This document shows positions 1-14,000 of a DNA stretch of 64,000 nt, in pieces; positions within the stretch are counted from its first letter, which is position 1, and each line of letters begins with the position of its first letter. The notes beneath the pieces are model-generated. The model saw only the letters and a list, made by a program, of their open reading frames with translations. It did no database searches and had not been told where the DNA came from. Both the position numbers and the translations under genes were made by a program. The DNA is taken from contig OZ017796.1 in assembly GCA_963969395.1 (NCBI GenBank), positions 14,944,501 to 15,008,500 on the forward strand. The letters run 5' to 3'. Origin of the DNA: Pseudoscleropodium purum (Eukaryota > Streptophyta > Bryopsida > Hypnales > Brachytheciaceae).

Positions 1-1010
1 TAAGTAGTTGCAACTATGTCAATAATCCCTTGAGTTCCTTGACTATGTTTCCCAAACACTCAAAAATTGCCATTTCTAGTACAAGTAATAAGTTTTTGAA
101 AAAAAAAACTTTTTTAGACATATGTAACTATAAAATCTTGTATTATGTTGACTTGAAAATATTTGATAAAAATTCAGAAATTTCCACTGCATGGATTACA
201 AGATATAAGCATTTAAATTTACTAAAATAATTTTTTTGGCTTTGCAAAAAACAGGACAGCTTCACTTCCCAAACTCAACTCTCTATGAAAAAATGTCCAA
301 AATGGTGGTTCTTATTTGGATTCTTTTTTCTAAACAAGTTGAATATATGCTTACAAATTTTAAAATCATTTGGAATTGTACAACATATAAGATAAAATAG
401 TAAGTAGGAAAAATAGAGAATGATTCAAAATACTAAATTGATAAGAAAGTAATTATAGAATTGAAAAATGATAATCCTAATGGTTTTATTTTTATAATAA
501 ATGATCTACATCTATGAATCAATTTATCCAAAAAATTTCAAAATTAAATTAAATAAAGGACTCTAAAATTTATTTTAAAATAGAAAATCCATAACTATCT
601 GCAAACTAAAACTCCTCATAACCTTTTGACTCATTGATCAAAATGGAATGATTCATAGCTTTATATATATAATTTCAAGTTTTTATTTTTGAAAAAGGTG
701 ATTTTTTTATTTGTCCAAATTGCCCAAATTGAAAAACAAACAATGTATTATGCAATAATTTTTTACTCTTATTTCCAAATGTTATAAAATTTAATGCACA
801 TGAAAGGTATTCCTCATCAACACCTTCTCTTAAAATTTCAGCCTAAAATATGCAAATTTCTAGTCACAAATACCTACCCCAAATTGCTATGTTGCTAAAA
901 ATAGCGAGTTGGTCTTTTAGGGGTTAAGGTAACTAAGCCAAAGTAGACTACCTTCAGTTACTTGGAGACAATTTGTAATCAATTTTGGTATAGTTTAACC
1001 CTTAAAGGAC
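1..1010 (+). repeat. Dispersed repeat family A, copy 1 (cut by window edge)
   Basis: AT-rich sequence that shares ordered blocks with 10085-11065 and 15930-16465, and in inverted form with 36225-36545. Shared blocks include a CTATG..CAAAA..TGCC start, the phrase GCAGCTGCACTTCACAA (mutated here), AAAATGTCCAAAATG, GGAATTGTACAA, and an end near TAGGGGTTAAG. It contains no coding potential. The left end lies outside the window. Confidence 0.75.
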
Positions 1011-3784
1011 AAAGAGGTGTTTGCAAAAATCATTAGTTTCTATTACTGTGTGAACTTTTGGCTTAAAAAATTGCAAAAGTGCTCATTGAAAGTCAAGCTA
1101 CTGTAGAAGACCTTTCCATTTGACAACAAAATTCTACAAATGAATAGTTTAAGTTCTATTCTATTACAAGAATTCCTTGTCATGCATCCGATACCAAATG
1201 TCCTTGTTGATGTTTAAGAATTAAGGGCCCCAAGGTGTTCTTTTTTGACTTGTTATAGATAATCAATGGCGTTGAACAAAATCAACAATAGGCAAGTCTA
1301 AGGTAGTTTTCATTGGTCTATACATTTTCTATTTTGAAAAATATGAAACTCACATGAATTGCCTACAAAAAATTTATTTTTTTGTAAATTTATGATTTTC
1401 ATTTTCATAGGAGAAAAATATTCCCCCTGTTGAAGACAACTTGCAACTATGTTGAATTCCTTATTTTCAAAGTTTTAGGTGTTCTCACCTTAGATGGGCA
1501 AGTATAAAGTTTAAATGAGGCTAGGGTTTTTATATATTTTATGTACAAGTTTAAACATGATTTGAATTACTGTATATTTTGTATACAAACCTTTGCCACA
1601 TTATACATCTATACAATTTGGTTGTATTCTCAAAATACATGATTGTGCATAGGCTTAAACCTTTTGTACTCATGTTTGCAAGTATATTATGAAAAGAAAT
1701 TGATGAACATTACAAAAGAAACATGGTCATTTGAAAGAAATTGGTCTTAATTGACTTCCACATATGAGTAAAATAAAGAAGAGACACATATTAATTACTT
1801 TTCATCCTCAAATAATCCCCTAGCCTAAAGAATATTTTCATATAACTTTTAGTATGATTTGATATTTCAAAGTTAAATAATGTTGTTTTTCAAAATATAT
1901 ATCCTTGAGATTATTACTACTCTCTATATCTTTATTTTTTCATGCATTAATCTTCACTTTGAATTGCCTGGAAGTGGATTCATCAATAGAAATCTTTGCA
2001 AAGTATTATAATATTGGTATATTATACTTTTAATATTATAAGTGACTCCATAATTATATTTTCTATCTTCTATTTTACTTACAACTCTATATAAACATCT
2101 TTGGCTCCTTAAGCTATAAGTAATGATTTCAAATTTTTTATCCTTTGTTTAATACAAATCTTATATTTCTAAGACTAATGCCTATGCCCCCCTCAAGGTG
2201 TATTCATTGGACATTTTGAATCTTCTACAATATTACTTATAGAGATAATACTAACTAACGGTATCAGCTAGATAATCAATACTTGTATATTTGTAAATTG
2301 ATGTATTGTAAACAAATCATACAAGCTTGGAATGTACTATAAAGAATTCAATACATTTTTCTTCACATCAAATAAAATGATACCACTAGTAGAAAGATAT
2401 ATTTGAAAGCATGTTTGCATATACATGGTCTTAGGATGCACAAGCATATACTAGTGTGATAGTTGACCTCCACAATACTCCCATATGACACTAAGTAGAC
2501 CCTTCCTTCCTGTTGAACTATTATTGAATCTCGTAATATTTCCATCCACAACATTCCCATTTGGGTATAATTCTTCTTTGTATAAAGTTCATATTTTGTA
2601 CGAAATATAGATTTGTTGCCAACAAAATTTGAACTTTGCCTTCAAATATAATTGTCCAACAAATGGTCTCTTACCTTTGTAGGTTGTAAAGCAAATAGTT
2701 TCACTCTATGACAACAAATTTTGACACCCTTACTTTCCACAATCTATTCCAATAAGTCAAAAAAATTTGGTTTAGGGATTGGTTTTGGAACACATGTCAT
2801 TGGCTATCAAATATATTAGCCCTCCAATTCAACAATTTTTACTACTGCCTATTGGATTGCTTACATTCTCCAAATCTTCCCAATAATAACTTGTCTTAGA
2901 GAGTGCAAGGTTGCAGATGCACATGCTTTAATATAAGGTCTTTGTAGTTCCTACAACTTAGCATGTTCAACAATTAAGGACTTACAATCATTTTAGAATT
3001 GAAATAGAGTAGTTCTCAAATATATTAACCAGAACACTTACCAAAATGAATGATTTAGGATTTAGGGCCTCATTTGTAGTATCAAAGACATTTAAAAATA
3101 GTCTTTCTTAATAATATTTTTCTATCCATACATTGTTCATAAGGACAAGGATAATTGAGAAGGTTCTTTTGATCACCTTCATTCTCCAATTCTTGCAATT
3201 GTAGTTGATATAACTTCAATTTGTGAAGGGGATCTATATAAAAATGCTAAAATATGTGCATAAATTTGCAATCCAACAACCATCCAATGTTGTAACTATC
3301 AACAAACATGATGACTAATTGAAACGATAAAAAGCTTAAATATAACTACTACCAATGATAAATTTTTTGGAATCACGATGACTCTACTTGAAGTGGTAAA
3401 AAACTTAAATGCAACTACTACCAATGATAAAAACTTTGTAGCTACCAACAATTGTCCAACTCAACAACAACTAAATTGCCTTGGTGACATTAATTAGAGG
3501 ATGTGCTACTCTAGTTATATTATAGAAAATTAATATGAAAACTGAAAAATTAAATACTATATGGATGATTTGCAACCGCTATCAAAAATTTGGTGAGATG
3601 TCACCCTAACTTTACATTCTATACCATTGCCTAATTAATTAGTGCTATTTCAAAATTATTAACACATTTTATTTTGAGATGTCACCCTAGCCTTACATTG
3701 TACATTGTTATCTAACTGATAAGTGCTAATTCAAAATCATTAACAAATTTTACTCTACAAACAGTCCAAATCAACTTCACAATT
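1011..3784. other. AT-rich intergenic DNA, no gene seen
   Basis: Only short open frames without recognisable similarity occur here, on both strands. Homopolymer runs and microsatellite-like AT stretches dominate. No promoter, RNA gene or intact mobile element could be supported. Confidence 0.6.
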
Positions 3785-3795
3785 ACTATAAAAAA

Positions 3796-3969
3796 AAATT
3801 TGGGCAGTGCCCGTTTAAAATTAAAAAAATTCTACTTGGGTAGGGCCACCTAGGTGGCCAATCTAGGCCACCCACCGCGCAAGCGGGTGCCTTTAAGGGG
3901 ATTCGAACCTTGAACCTCATGTTTGAAGGTCCAAGGTTCCAACCACTAAATCACTTAAATACTTAAGTG
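3796..3969 (-). mobile_element. tRNA-derived SINE
   Basis: Read on the minus strand, this has the two internal RNA polymerase III promoter boxes of a tRNA-headed SINE. The A-box-like phrase TTTAGTGGTTGG is the complement of 3939-3950, and a perfect B box GGTTCGAATCC is the complement of 3899-3909, about 40 bases downstream. A non-tRNA body follows, with short palindromes (GGTGGCC/GGCCACC and GGGCAGTGCCC). The element is flanked by near-identical 11-base sequences, ACTATAAAAAA (3785-3795) and ACTATACAAAA (3970-3980), which fit a target-site duplication with one mismatch. It encodes no protein and would have depended on a LINE for movement. The head could also be read as a degenerate tRNA, but the body and flanking duplication favour a SINE. 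Confidence 0.75.
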
Positions 3970-4087
3970 ACTATACAAAAACTAAAATTTTATATATTTA
4001 GTTTTTTCATTGTTTTTTCATGTATTTTGTATTTTCAACGGACTTCAGAGGTCATTTAGTCATAGTAGAACACATTTTTTCAAAAAA

Positions 4088-4455
4088 CTTGGAACAAAGA
4101 AAAGTTATAAATTTAAACTAAATTTCACCTCCAAAAACCCGTTTGTGATTTTGAGTCTTCAATAAAAAGTTATGGACAAAAGTCAGAGAGGATGTTTGAA
4201 AACGTCAAAATAAATGTTCCTAACTTCCCCTCTCTGATTTTTGTCTATAACTTTTGATTGGAGGATTGAAATTATAAACGGATTTTTGGAGGTGAAATTT
4301 AGCTTGAATTTACAACTTTTATCAGTCTTAAGTTTTTTGGAATAAAACAATTTTTGTCTATAACTTTTGATTGGAGGATTGAAATTATAAACGGATTTTT
4401 GGAGGTGAAATTTAGCTTGAATTTACAACTTTCATCAGTTTTAAGTTTTTTGGAA
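4088..4455. repeat. Direct 113-bp repeat plus inverted copy
   Basis: Positions 4237-4342 and 4350-4455 are direct copies about 106 bases long with only a few differences, at a 113-base offset. Positions 4088-4195 hold a more diverged copy in inverted orientation, giving a potential long hairpin centred near 4215. Key phrases are TCTATAACTTTTGATTGG and GGATTTTTGGAGGTGAAA. No coding potential. Confidence 0.8.
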
Positions 4456-6545
4456 TTTTTTATTCTACTGTGCGAGAATGGACTCCAAAGTCTGGTGAAT
4501 TGAAAAACGACTGAATTTTACATGATTAATTTTTTTTTAAATCATAATACTTAGATTCTCAAATATTTCAAAAAGATTCTTAAAAGATTTCAAATTAAAA
4601 AAAAACTTGTTAATTTGGTCATTGCATTATCCAAATCAATAGAAAGAATTTGCCATTTTGTTGATTTTTACAAAAAGTTACAAAATGGTCATTCTACTAT
4701 CCCAAATAACATAAATTAGTTGGATTTCTGTTGTTTTGGTCGTGCATTTCTAGTAGTGATTTTACAGATTATCCAAATCAAGTTCACAATCATTGCACTC
4801 TCCGTCCATTTAGAGCAAGAGTACAACTTCAATTCTTATGCAAATTCCTACATAAAGGAAATGTGATGGCAATTATTGTAGAATATGTTGTTGCTGCTAC
4901 GGGGACTTTTTGCAATGGGTTCCAATCTTGAACATAGCAAAAGAAAGACTACAAAAATTGCCTCTAACAAGGCAACTTTTGAAAAAGATAATTCCTATGG
5001 CTATTGGCTAGTTGACAAAGAGAAATCTAACAAGGACAAAGAAAGAAAGCAAAGAAGAGAGTTCAAGCAAGAGCAAGAAAAGACAATTGGGGCTTAAAGT
5101 ACTTGCAATATATTCCTTCATTGTGCACAAATTAGGCTTTGCACCTAGATCCATCTTACTATAAACATTGTATTGTTGTTTTGGAAACATTGTCTCACAA
5201 TGGTTGATAATGTATTCCTCCTACTTTTAATCCTTGTTACAAATATCTCAAGACTATTTTTCAAGACTTCCAAGTAAAATAAGTACATCAAGAAGTGATA
5301 CCCCAAATTTCAAGTCTATTTTAGAGAAGACTAGTGTGCCCTACATCATGGTCAAAATAAAAACAAAAGTAATTTTCTAATTTTTTAACTGATAAAAATT
5401 TCAAAATTCACTAATTTTCACACCACAGGTCCAAACATTACAAAACAAAGCACAAAGAAAACAAACAAAACAGCCTTCATATTGGAAGGATAAACTAACA
5501 CAATATGGTGTACTTTTCATTCATATTTTTTTTAAATGTGTTTTGAATTTAAATTATTAAATTATGTTTCTCATTTTATTCTTCATTTACAATAAAAATT
5601 ATAGACTATTCTAATATGCATTGTAATTGATATATTTCTATTTCCACCTTTAGCTTTGAAAAATCACAATAATTTCATTTTTCCTTCAAAATTATTGAAA
5701 AAATAGAAAATAAATAGAAAATTTATTTTTCTATTAGCAAAAAATATATAATTTTTGTACATCAATTAAATAAAAGGATAAATTTGGTTTGATAGTTGAA
5801 TTTGACTTTAAGGTGTTTGATGTGGCTACTTTGGGTGTAAAACTTTTGACAATACAAATTGTAATTTCTCAAAGTGATATAGTGTTAAGTAAAGTAAAAA
5901 TATCAAATTGTTGTGTGGAACACTATTGAAAAGGCTAAAATTAGCTCAGAAAAGAAGTTTCACCATTTCACACTGAATTAAGGGGTTAAATCAACAAGCA
6001 CAATACAACACGAGCTCCTAATCCTTTGAACGCAGGAGCGTAGTCTTTCGAACATGAGAGACTCGCGTATTTTCATATTAGTCACTCAAATTGAGGCAAA
6101 TACACCACTATCTCCGAGTTCAAAACTAAACAACCCGGACCAGGTCGCCCCAACCGTCGCTCAGTGATCATCCAACACAATACAGTAGCTTGAAAATTTC
6201 CAAAAACATGACCGAAAAGCTTTACATTGGAACCATACCCCATAGAGGGTCTTGAACAAAGTGGTCTCCAAACCATCAATATCACAACAGAAAGTTCATT
6301 CACAATCCAAGCTCGCTACGAGGCCGCACACGAATTTCAGAAGGTCCGACAACAAGGAAAAGCCACAAAACCCGACAGAAAATCAACCGACGGCCAAGAA
6401 CATACCCGCCCAACCTCTCCACTACTGTAGGCACACTTCCTTAACCGCATTTATCATCATTTAACTCAAACACAAAAAAAAAACATCCACAATCCACACA
6501 AATACTGCCCAAGGTCAAATGGACTGACGTCACAAACACAACATT
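4456..6545. other. Intergenic DNA, no gene supported
   Basis: AT-rich up to about 5950, then more balanced composition to the 3' end of the first H3 gene. Open frames at 4731-5097 and 6082-6464 are short, overlap on both strands, and resemble no family I know. The 5990-6540 part may belong to the 3' flank of the H3 gene. Confidence 0.5.
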
Positions 6546-6550
6546 TTAGT

Positions 6551-6566
6551 GGGTTCAAAAGAACCC
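6551..6566 (-). terminator. Histone-type 3' stem-loop of first H3.3 gene
   Basis: On the minus strand this reads GGGTTC-TTTT-GAACCC, a perfect 6-bp stem with a four-U loop, flanked by a further G on the 5' side and by ACTAAAA on the 3' side. It starts 56 bases after the stop codon. The geometry (6-bp stem beginning with GG, U-rich tetraloop, A/C-rich flank) is that of the histone mRNA 3' stem-loop bound by SLBP. An AATAAA is present 10 bases upstream in the transcript (complement of 6576-6581). Confidence 0.8.
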
Positions 6567-6621
6567 CAATTTAATTTTATTAATTTTTTTGTGTTTTTTC
6601 AATGTGTCCAGACGAGAAAGC

Positions 6622-8300
<1,679 letters not shown>

Positions 8301-8339
8301 TCTATTGGGCTTTGTGTATAGATTTGGTAGATAACTCAT

Positions 8340-9815
8340 TTGGCTTCCAATTCCGTCGCCATAGCCTTAGTTAACCCCCTAAACCGGTCCAGATCCTTTT
8401 TGAAAATGGACAATTTCGAAAAAATCGTTATAAGTGCTATTTGGAAGAATATTTCAGAATTGATAAACAAATGAAAGTTGCAGATTATGAGTTTTAATTC
8501 ACAAATGCTATCACCAATGTTTTTTATAAATTTTGAAAGGGAAATTTGAAAATTCCTTCTAAATTCAATTAGAAGCAAAATATTATTATTTTTTTTTAAA
8601 AACTTGTTGGAATGGATTTGGAATGAGGTTCTCTTGATATGGGGATTTTTTGAAATTTTTGGGTTCTTTATATCTATAACCTCATTGTTGCAAATCCAAT
8701 TTTGAACTAAAATCAATTTAATTTTTGGCTTGACACACTTCTACATTTGTAATTTCAAAAAATGTAAATTCTAGTAACACTAAATCCAACCATTGGATTA
8801 GACAACAATTTGATGAAGTATCTCCTTATATTAGATGACTTTCATCCAAGTAGTAATGAAAAAGAAATTTGAATTGCAATCTATGCACCACCCAGAAATT
8901 GGACGTCAAAGCGCTCCAAGGTTAATGTATGTTAGGGCAAACTTACATGCTCGCCCAGTGGACAAACTTGAATCTAAAACAAGTAAGAAGACAAAATTGC
9001 CTCCACCAACTATATTGCTAGGGTGGGCAACAAAAAAAGAAGAGCTCCATTTTCAACATGAGATAATCTAATATATATCTAAAGTTTGGAACAAATATAA
9101 TTGTTATAATTTTACAACTTAAATAGAAACAAATTGGTAAATAAAAAAATTCAATTTACTAAAAAAATTCTTTAGGTATGAGAAACAATAAAAAATAGGT
9201 TGAAAATTTCTGGAGAGATTGTTTTATTTTACATACACTACATATGTTTTGCTATAATCTTTGATTCAAATTACTACTACAAATGTAAATGTAAATCCAA
9301 TATTGCATTGATAAAATACATTTCTTATAAATGCTGATTTTTTCCAAAAATTGGAGGAAAATAAATTGTTGTGATTTTAAAACTATAGTGTTTAAAGAAA
9401 ATTAGATCATTTATTGTTTGTATATATATATATACATATATAATAATAATAAGGACATATAATTATATTATTAATTATATATACATAAATTTTTTTTACC
9501 AAATGAAGGCTAGAATGAGAAACACTGATTTTTACTAAAAAAAATTTCAAATGAAAGTAGAAGATACAAATGAAGAATACATGGTATTGTATAATTTGGA
9601 TTTTTACATAGAAGGCTTGCAACTACAATTCACTCACTATATAATGGGGCAAAAACTTTATTAGTTAAGCTATATATGATTCAATATTTTCCCCTTCCGA
9701 GGTGAGACAAAGCAATGGAGTCTCCTTTCAAATTTTTTCATCCATAGACTTATATTCATCAATGAGTTAATTGTCCTCCTAAAAAATCATTATAAGAATA
9801 ATATTTCACAAGAAA
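8340..9815. other. AT-rich intergenic DNA, no gene seen
   Basis: Sequence composition drops sharply to AT-rich just past the H3 promoter. The open frames at 8336-8716 and 8835-9071 are composed of low-complexity or unrecognised sequence. An AT dinucleotide-rich tract lies at about 9418-9485. Confidence 0.55.
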
Positions 9816-9819
9816 GTTC

Positions 9820-10022
9820 CACTACAAGAGAAAGGGATCTTTTAAATATAGTCCTCTAAAGTAATATAATCCTATCAATAATGACTTTTTAAAGATATTT
9901 TTAATAAAAATTTACTAGAAATACATGTGTTTTTAGTAAAATTTTATTAAGAATATCCTAAAAAGGTCACTACTAAAAGTACTAAAAGGACTTCACTTAA
10001 AACAATTCTTTTTCTCTTAGTG
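9820..10022. mobile_element. Foldback MITE with CACTA-like termini
   Basis: The left end reads CACTACAAGAGAAAGGGA and the right end, on the opposite strand, CACTAAGAGAAAAAGA. The two halves are imperfect inverted copies of each other along most of about 200 bases (for example TTTTTAATAAAAATTTACTAGAAA against the right arm around 9930-9950). The flanking trinucleotides are TTC and CTC, so the expected 3-bp target duplication is imperfect. No transposase is encoded. Probably an old non-autonomous CACTA derivative. Confidence 0.6.
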
Positions 10023-10084
10023 CTCCTTGATTTCTATGACAACATTCAAAAAGATTCTACAAAATTCTAGAAGCCTTGGAATTT

Positions 10085-11065
10085 GCCATTCTATTTCAAA
10101 AGTAGATTTAGCATATATTTGAAGGTATTTGTAGTCATTGGGATACATTTTAACTTACCCCTAAAATTCCTCGACTATGTTTTCAGCAAAAACGCTCCAA
10201 AATTGCCATTTTTAGGACAAGTACCAAAAAAAAAAAATTTAATTTTTGAACAAATTCAATCACATGATCTTGAATTATGATAATCTAAAAAGATGTAGAA
10301 AAATTTCCATTGTGTAGATTGCAAGATATTAGCATTTCAATTGGCAAAAAGCCTTTTTTTGGCCCTGCGATAAATCAGGCAGCTGCACTTCACAAGGTCA
10401 CATATGTATGAAAAATGTCCAAAATGGTTGCAACTCTTTGGATTCATTTTTCAAGGCAAGTTGGCTACATGCTTGAAAATTTTCACATTATTTGGAATTG
10501 TACAACATATAGGAAAAAAATAATAAGCAGAAAGAAGTAGAGAATGAGTCAAAATACTAAATTATTAATAATTTAGTTATGGAATTGAAAAATTCCAATT
10601 CCAATGGCTGTAATGTTGTAATAAACCTATTATTTTTATTTTTTTCCAAAAATATTGAAATTTGAGTTCAATAAAAAACTTCAAAGTTTATTTTGGAGTA
10701 GAGAATCCATAACTACCCGCAAACTAAAACACCTCATAACTTTTGATTCATTGATCAAAATGGAATAATTCAAAAATTTCTATGCATATAAAAATCTAAA
10801 AAATTAATTTCAAATTTTTGTTTTTGAAAAAAGTAATTTTTCAAATCTGCCCAAATTACCCGAGTTAAGAAACAAACTACATATTAGGCCATAACTTTTG
10901 ACTCATATTTCCAAATGTCCTAAAATTTAGTGTTTATGAAAGATATTCCTTGTCCACACCTTCTATTAAAATTTGGGCCAAAAATATGGAAATCTCCACT
11001 CACATGCACCTGCCGAGAAAGTTATGTTGCCAAAAACCACACCTTAATCTTGTAGGGGTTAAAAA
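10085..11065 (+). repeat. Dispersed repeat family A, copy 2
   Basis: This is the most complete copy of the family seen at 1-1010. Ordered matches include TCGACTATGTTTTCAGCAAAAACG, GCAGCTGCACTTCACAAG, AAAAATGTCCAAAATGG, GGAATTGTACAACATATAGG and an end at GTAGGGGTTAAAA. The divergence indicates old copies. No open reading frame of note. Confidence 0.75.
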
Positions 11066-14000
11066 CTTCTAAGTTGGTTGAAGTTTGAAACATTTGCTAC
11101 AATACAATTTAGGATTCAACTCTTGTATTTGATTAAATGCATACATGAAGTGAGCTAGTATCTATCTTGATAAGATATTTTAAGCAAAATATTTTTTGTA
11201 CTAACCAATTGGCCCTATTTCAATCCCAAGACTACGTAATAAATGCTTCTATACTATGCTAATAAAGGTGGTCTTCCTTCAATGAGAATTTTGATTAGCC
11301 ATGCATTTCATCAGATAGCTTAGGTTATAAATGGTTTCATTCATCCTAATTCATTCTTCTTTTTCATCTTTTGTGGATTTATGCACTTTATAGTTTATAA
11401 GTTACATGTGTTTCATTTCTGAATCATTCAAAATTGTATTGTACAACGGGTTCCAAGGTTGCCATAATGTATTTAAAGAAAATTTAATGTATCATACATC
11501 ATCAATCAAATTAACAAAATTACCAACATTTGAATTGTATGTATGATTTCATGTATTTGCACTTGCATCTATACAAAGTTAGGCAACAAGTGTGTGTTGA
11601 CTTTGCACTAGTACAAACAAAAACAAAATTTAACTTTCTATTTTATATTTGAAAATAATTGAAATTATCAACAAATTTAACAAATAAAGCTATAATTGTA
11701 TAGAAAAAAATTTTGTCTCGAAATTGCATATGTGATTTCACAAATTTATAATTGCCATTCCAGGTTATTGAAGCCATACTATTGGTATGTATTAGAAAAA
11801 ATATATCTTATATTTATTAAAGTTTTGTTTGTATTTAAATGAGATTTTATCTTAGAGCACCAAATGGGAAATTTATAAATTACATGCAAGCAAAGGGTAT
11901 TTAATGGAGGATATAAAATTATATAGAGAGACATAAATATATATCTAGGTGTATGTGTGTTTGAAATATTGCATAGAATAAAAATATTTTATGGATATTC
12001 CAATTATATTCTATCAATGTTCTCTTAATCAATTTTCTAGGGGCTATTTTGGATTTATTTGTCTTTCTATATAGTTGATTTTCTACCTTTTTTGAAGAAA
12101 AAAGAGCCAATCTTTGCTTTCACATGATTTCTAAGAATTTTACATAGTGAATTCTTTTATGATTTTATATAGCAAATTTCATTTCTATATGTAATTTTTA
12201 TATGAATTGGAGATTTGTGAGACTTTGTAATCATCCTTGATTTGACTTAAATGTCACTTACTACATAAGATGATAAACTAGGATTAGATTAATGTTAACA
12301 ATGAAGATTTTAGAAAATCATTTATTGGATTAAAGGCAATGTGGCATTGTAAGAAGTTACAAGTTAAAGTGTTAGGATAAATGTAGGGATTAAAAAATAA
12401 AATTTAGAATATTAAAATGTGATGATTAGAAGTCAATGAGAAACTACCAGGAGGATGAAGACTATGGATTAGGGTTTGGGAGGTCGTTCTTTCCCTAGCT
12501 TTCTCTTTTCCTACTTTGCTCTTTCCCGTTGTCTTTCGAAGAATTCTTCTTGGCCAAGGTTTTTCCCCTCAACGGCTTACTAAGTTGTAGGTTGAATTTT
12601 GTTACATATAGATTCTAGTAGGAATATAGATTTGGTAGTATGCTTCCCCAAAGATAAAGCTTGTCTCACTTGGAGCAAGTATAATGTTGTGGTGCACAAA
12701 TGCATCAAGAGAAGTGTGATGCCTTAGAACACCAAGGACAACAATTTTGGTGGTCTATAATGTATTGTGTAGATACTATTAGGAGTTGAGTTTTTGGAAG
12801 ACGTGCCTAGGTTTGTTTGAAAGAGGTCTTGAACGATGCAATGGTGATTGTTTTAGCTACAATATGTTAATCCCCATAAAAGGCAAATGGATAACCACAA
12901 AGAAAACCAACATTTGGTGATGATGGTTTGTACTTTTTTTTTTCTTCATCAATTGGCAAAATTATTGATATTGACATCAGGTACCTTGGTAGGTTGCCTA
13001 CTTTGTATTTGGATCAATTAACATGCCTATGTAAGAATATAATGATTTTGCTTTAGTTTTGTAGTATCAACTACAAAAATAGCGGTTTTAAAGGATGTAA
13101 TTAGTGTTTTGTAATACTTATGGAATTGTATAGAATTAAATTGGAAGGTTAATTTCTATCAACCTTTGACCTTTTCCAATTGATTGCATGACATAGTGAA
13201 GAGTGTAAATTTCTAAACTATTGGGAACTCAAGAACAACTTGGGAATGTTGGCACAACAACAATTTAACATGGTCGAGACCTTATCACATCAGATAATAT
13301 TAATTGACTATCAATATTTTTAAAATTTTAATAAATTTTTAAAATTGAAAATTTAAATTAATATTCATTAGAAAATTTTTGAACCCTTTGGAGGGTCATT
13401 AAGCTTTTATTTTTCAGCACACCATACTGCAAATAAAGAAAAAAATTGGAAAAATTAGAAAAATAATATTAAAAAATTTGTTAATCAGACATGGCGTTAA
13501 CATGGTACATCAAATTCCATTTTTTTAAAATAATAAATAATAAAAGATTTTTTTCTATAATTGCACTAAGGAGGTGCAAAATTTGTAGAATTCTCGAGGC
13601 TTGAAACTTTTTCTAATGTGAATATTTTAATATTTTTTGTTTAAAAAATATTTTAAACTAATTTTATATTCTAGACAACATTGCATTTGTTCACAGTTTT
13701 GGAAACAACTCTGAAACAATGTTTTAAAGGTCTAAAAAAACATCTAATGACTTTCAAACCAATCTAATTCTAAGGGATTTCTTACCTTCACTAGGTAAAA
13801 CACTCATTGAAATATGATATGGGAAGCATATAAGATAGGATATAAACACTTATGACAACCACATATTTGAATACAAATAAATATATAAGAATGAATATTG
13901 ACAAATGCTACAATTGCATTTAACCAAGCTTCATGGTATTTTTTGGATTGAAAAATTATAGGGATTAATGCTTAAAACCATTAAAAAACAAATATTCAAA

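Noticed and set aside
3880..3965. Standalone tRNA gene
   Set aside because: B box and A box are present, but the cloverleaf acceptor and anticodon stems do not form, and a SINE body and flanking duplication are present.
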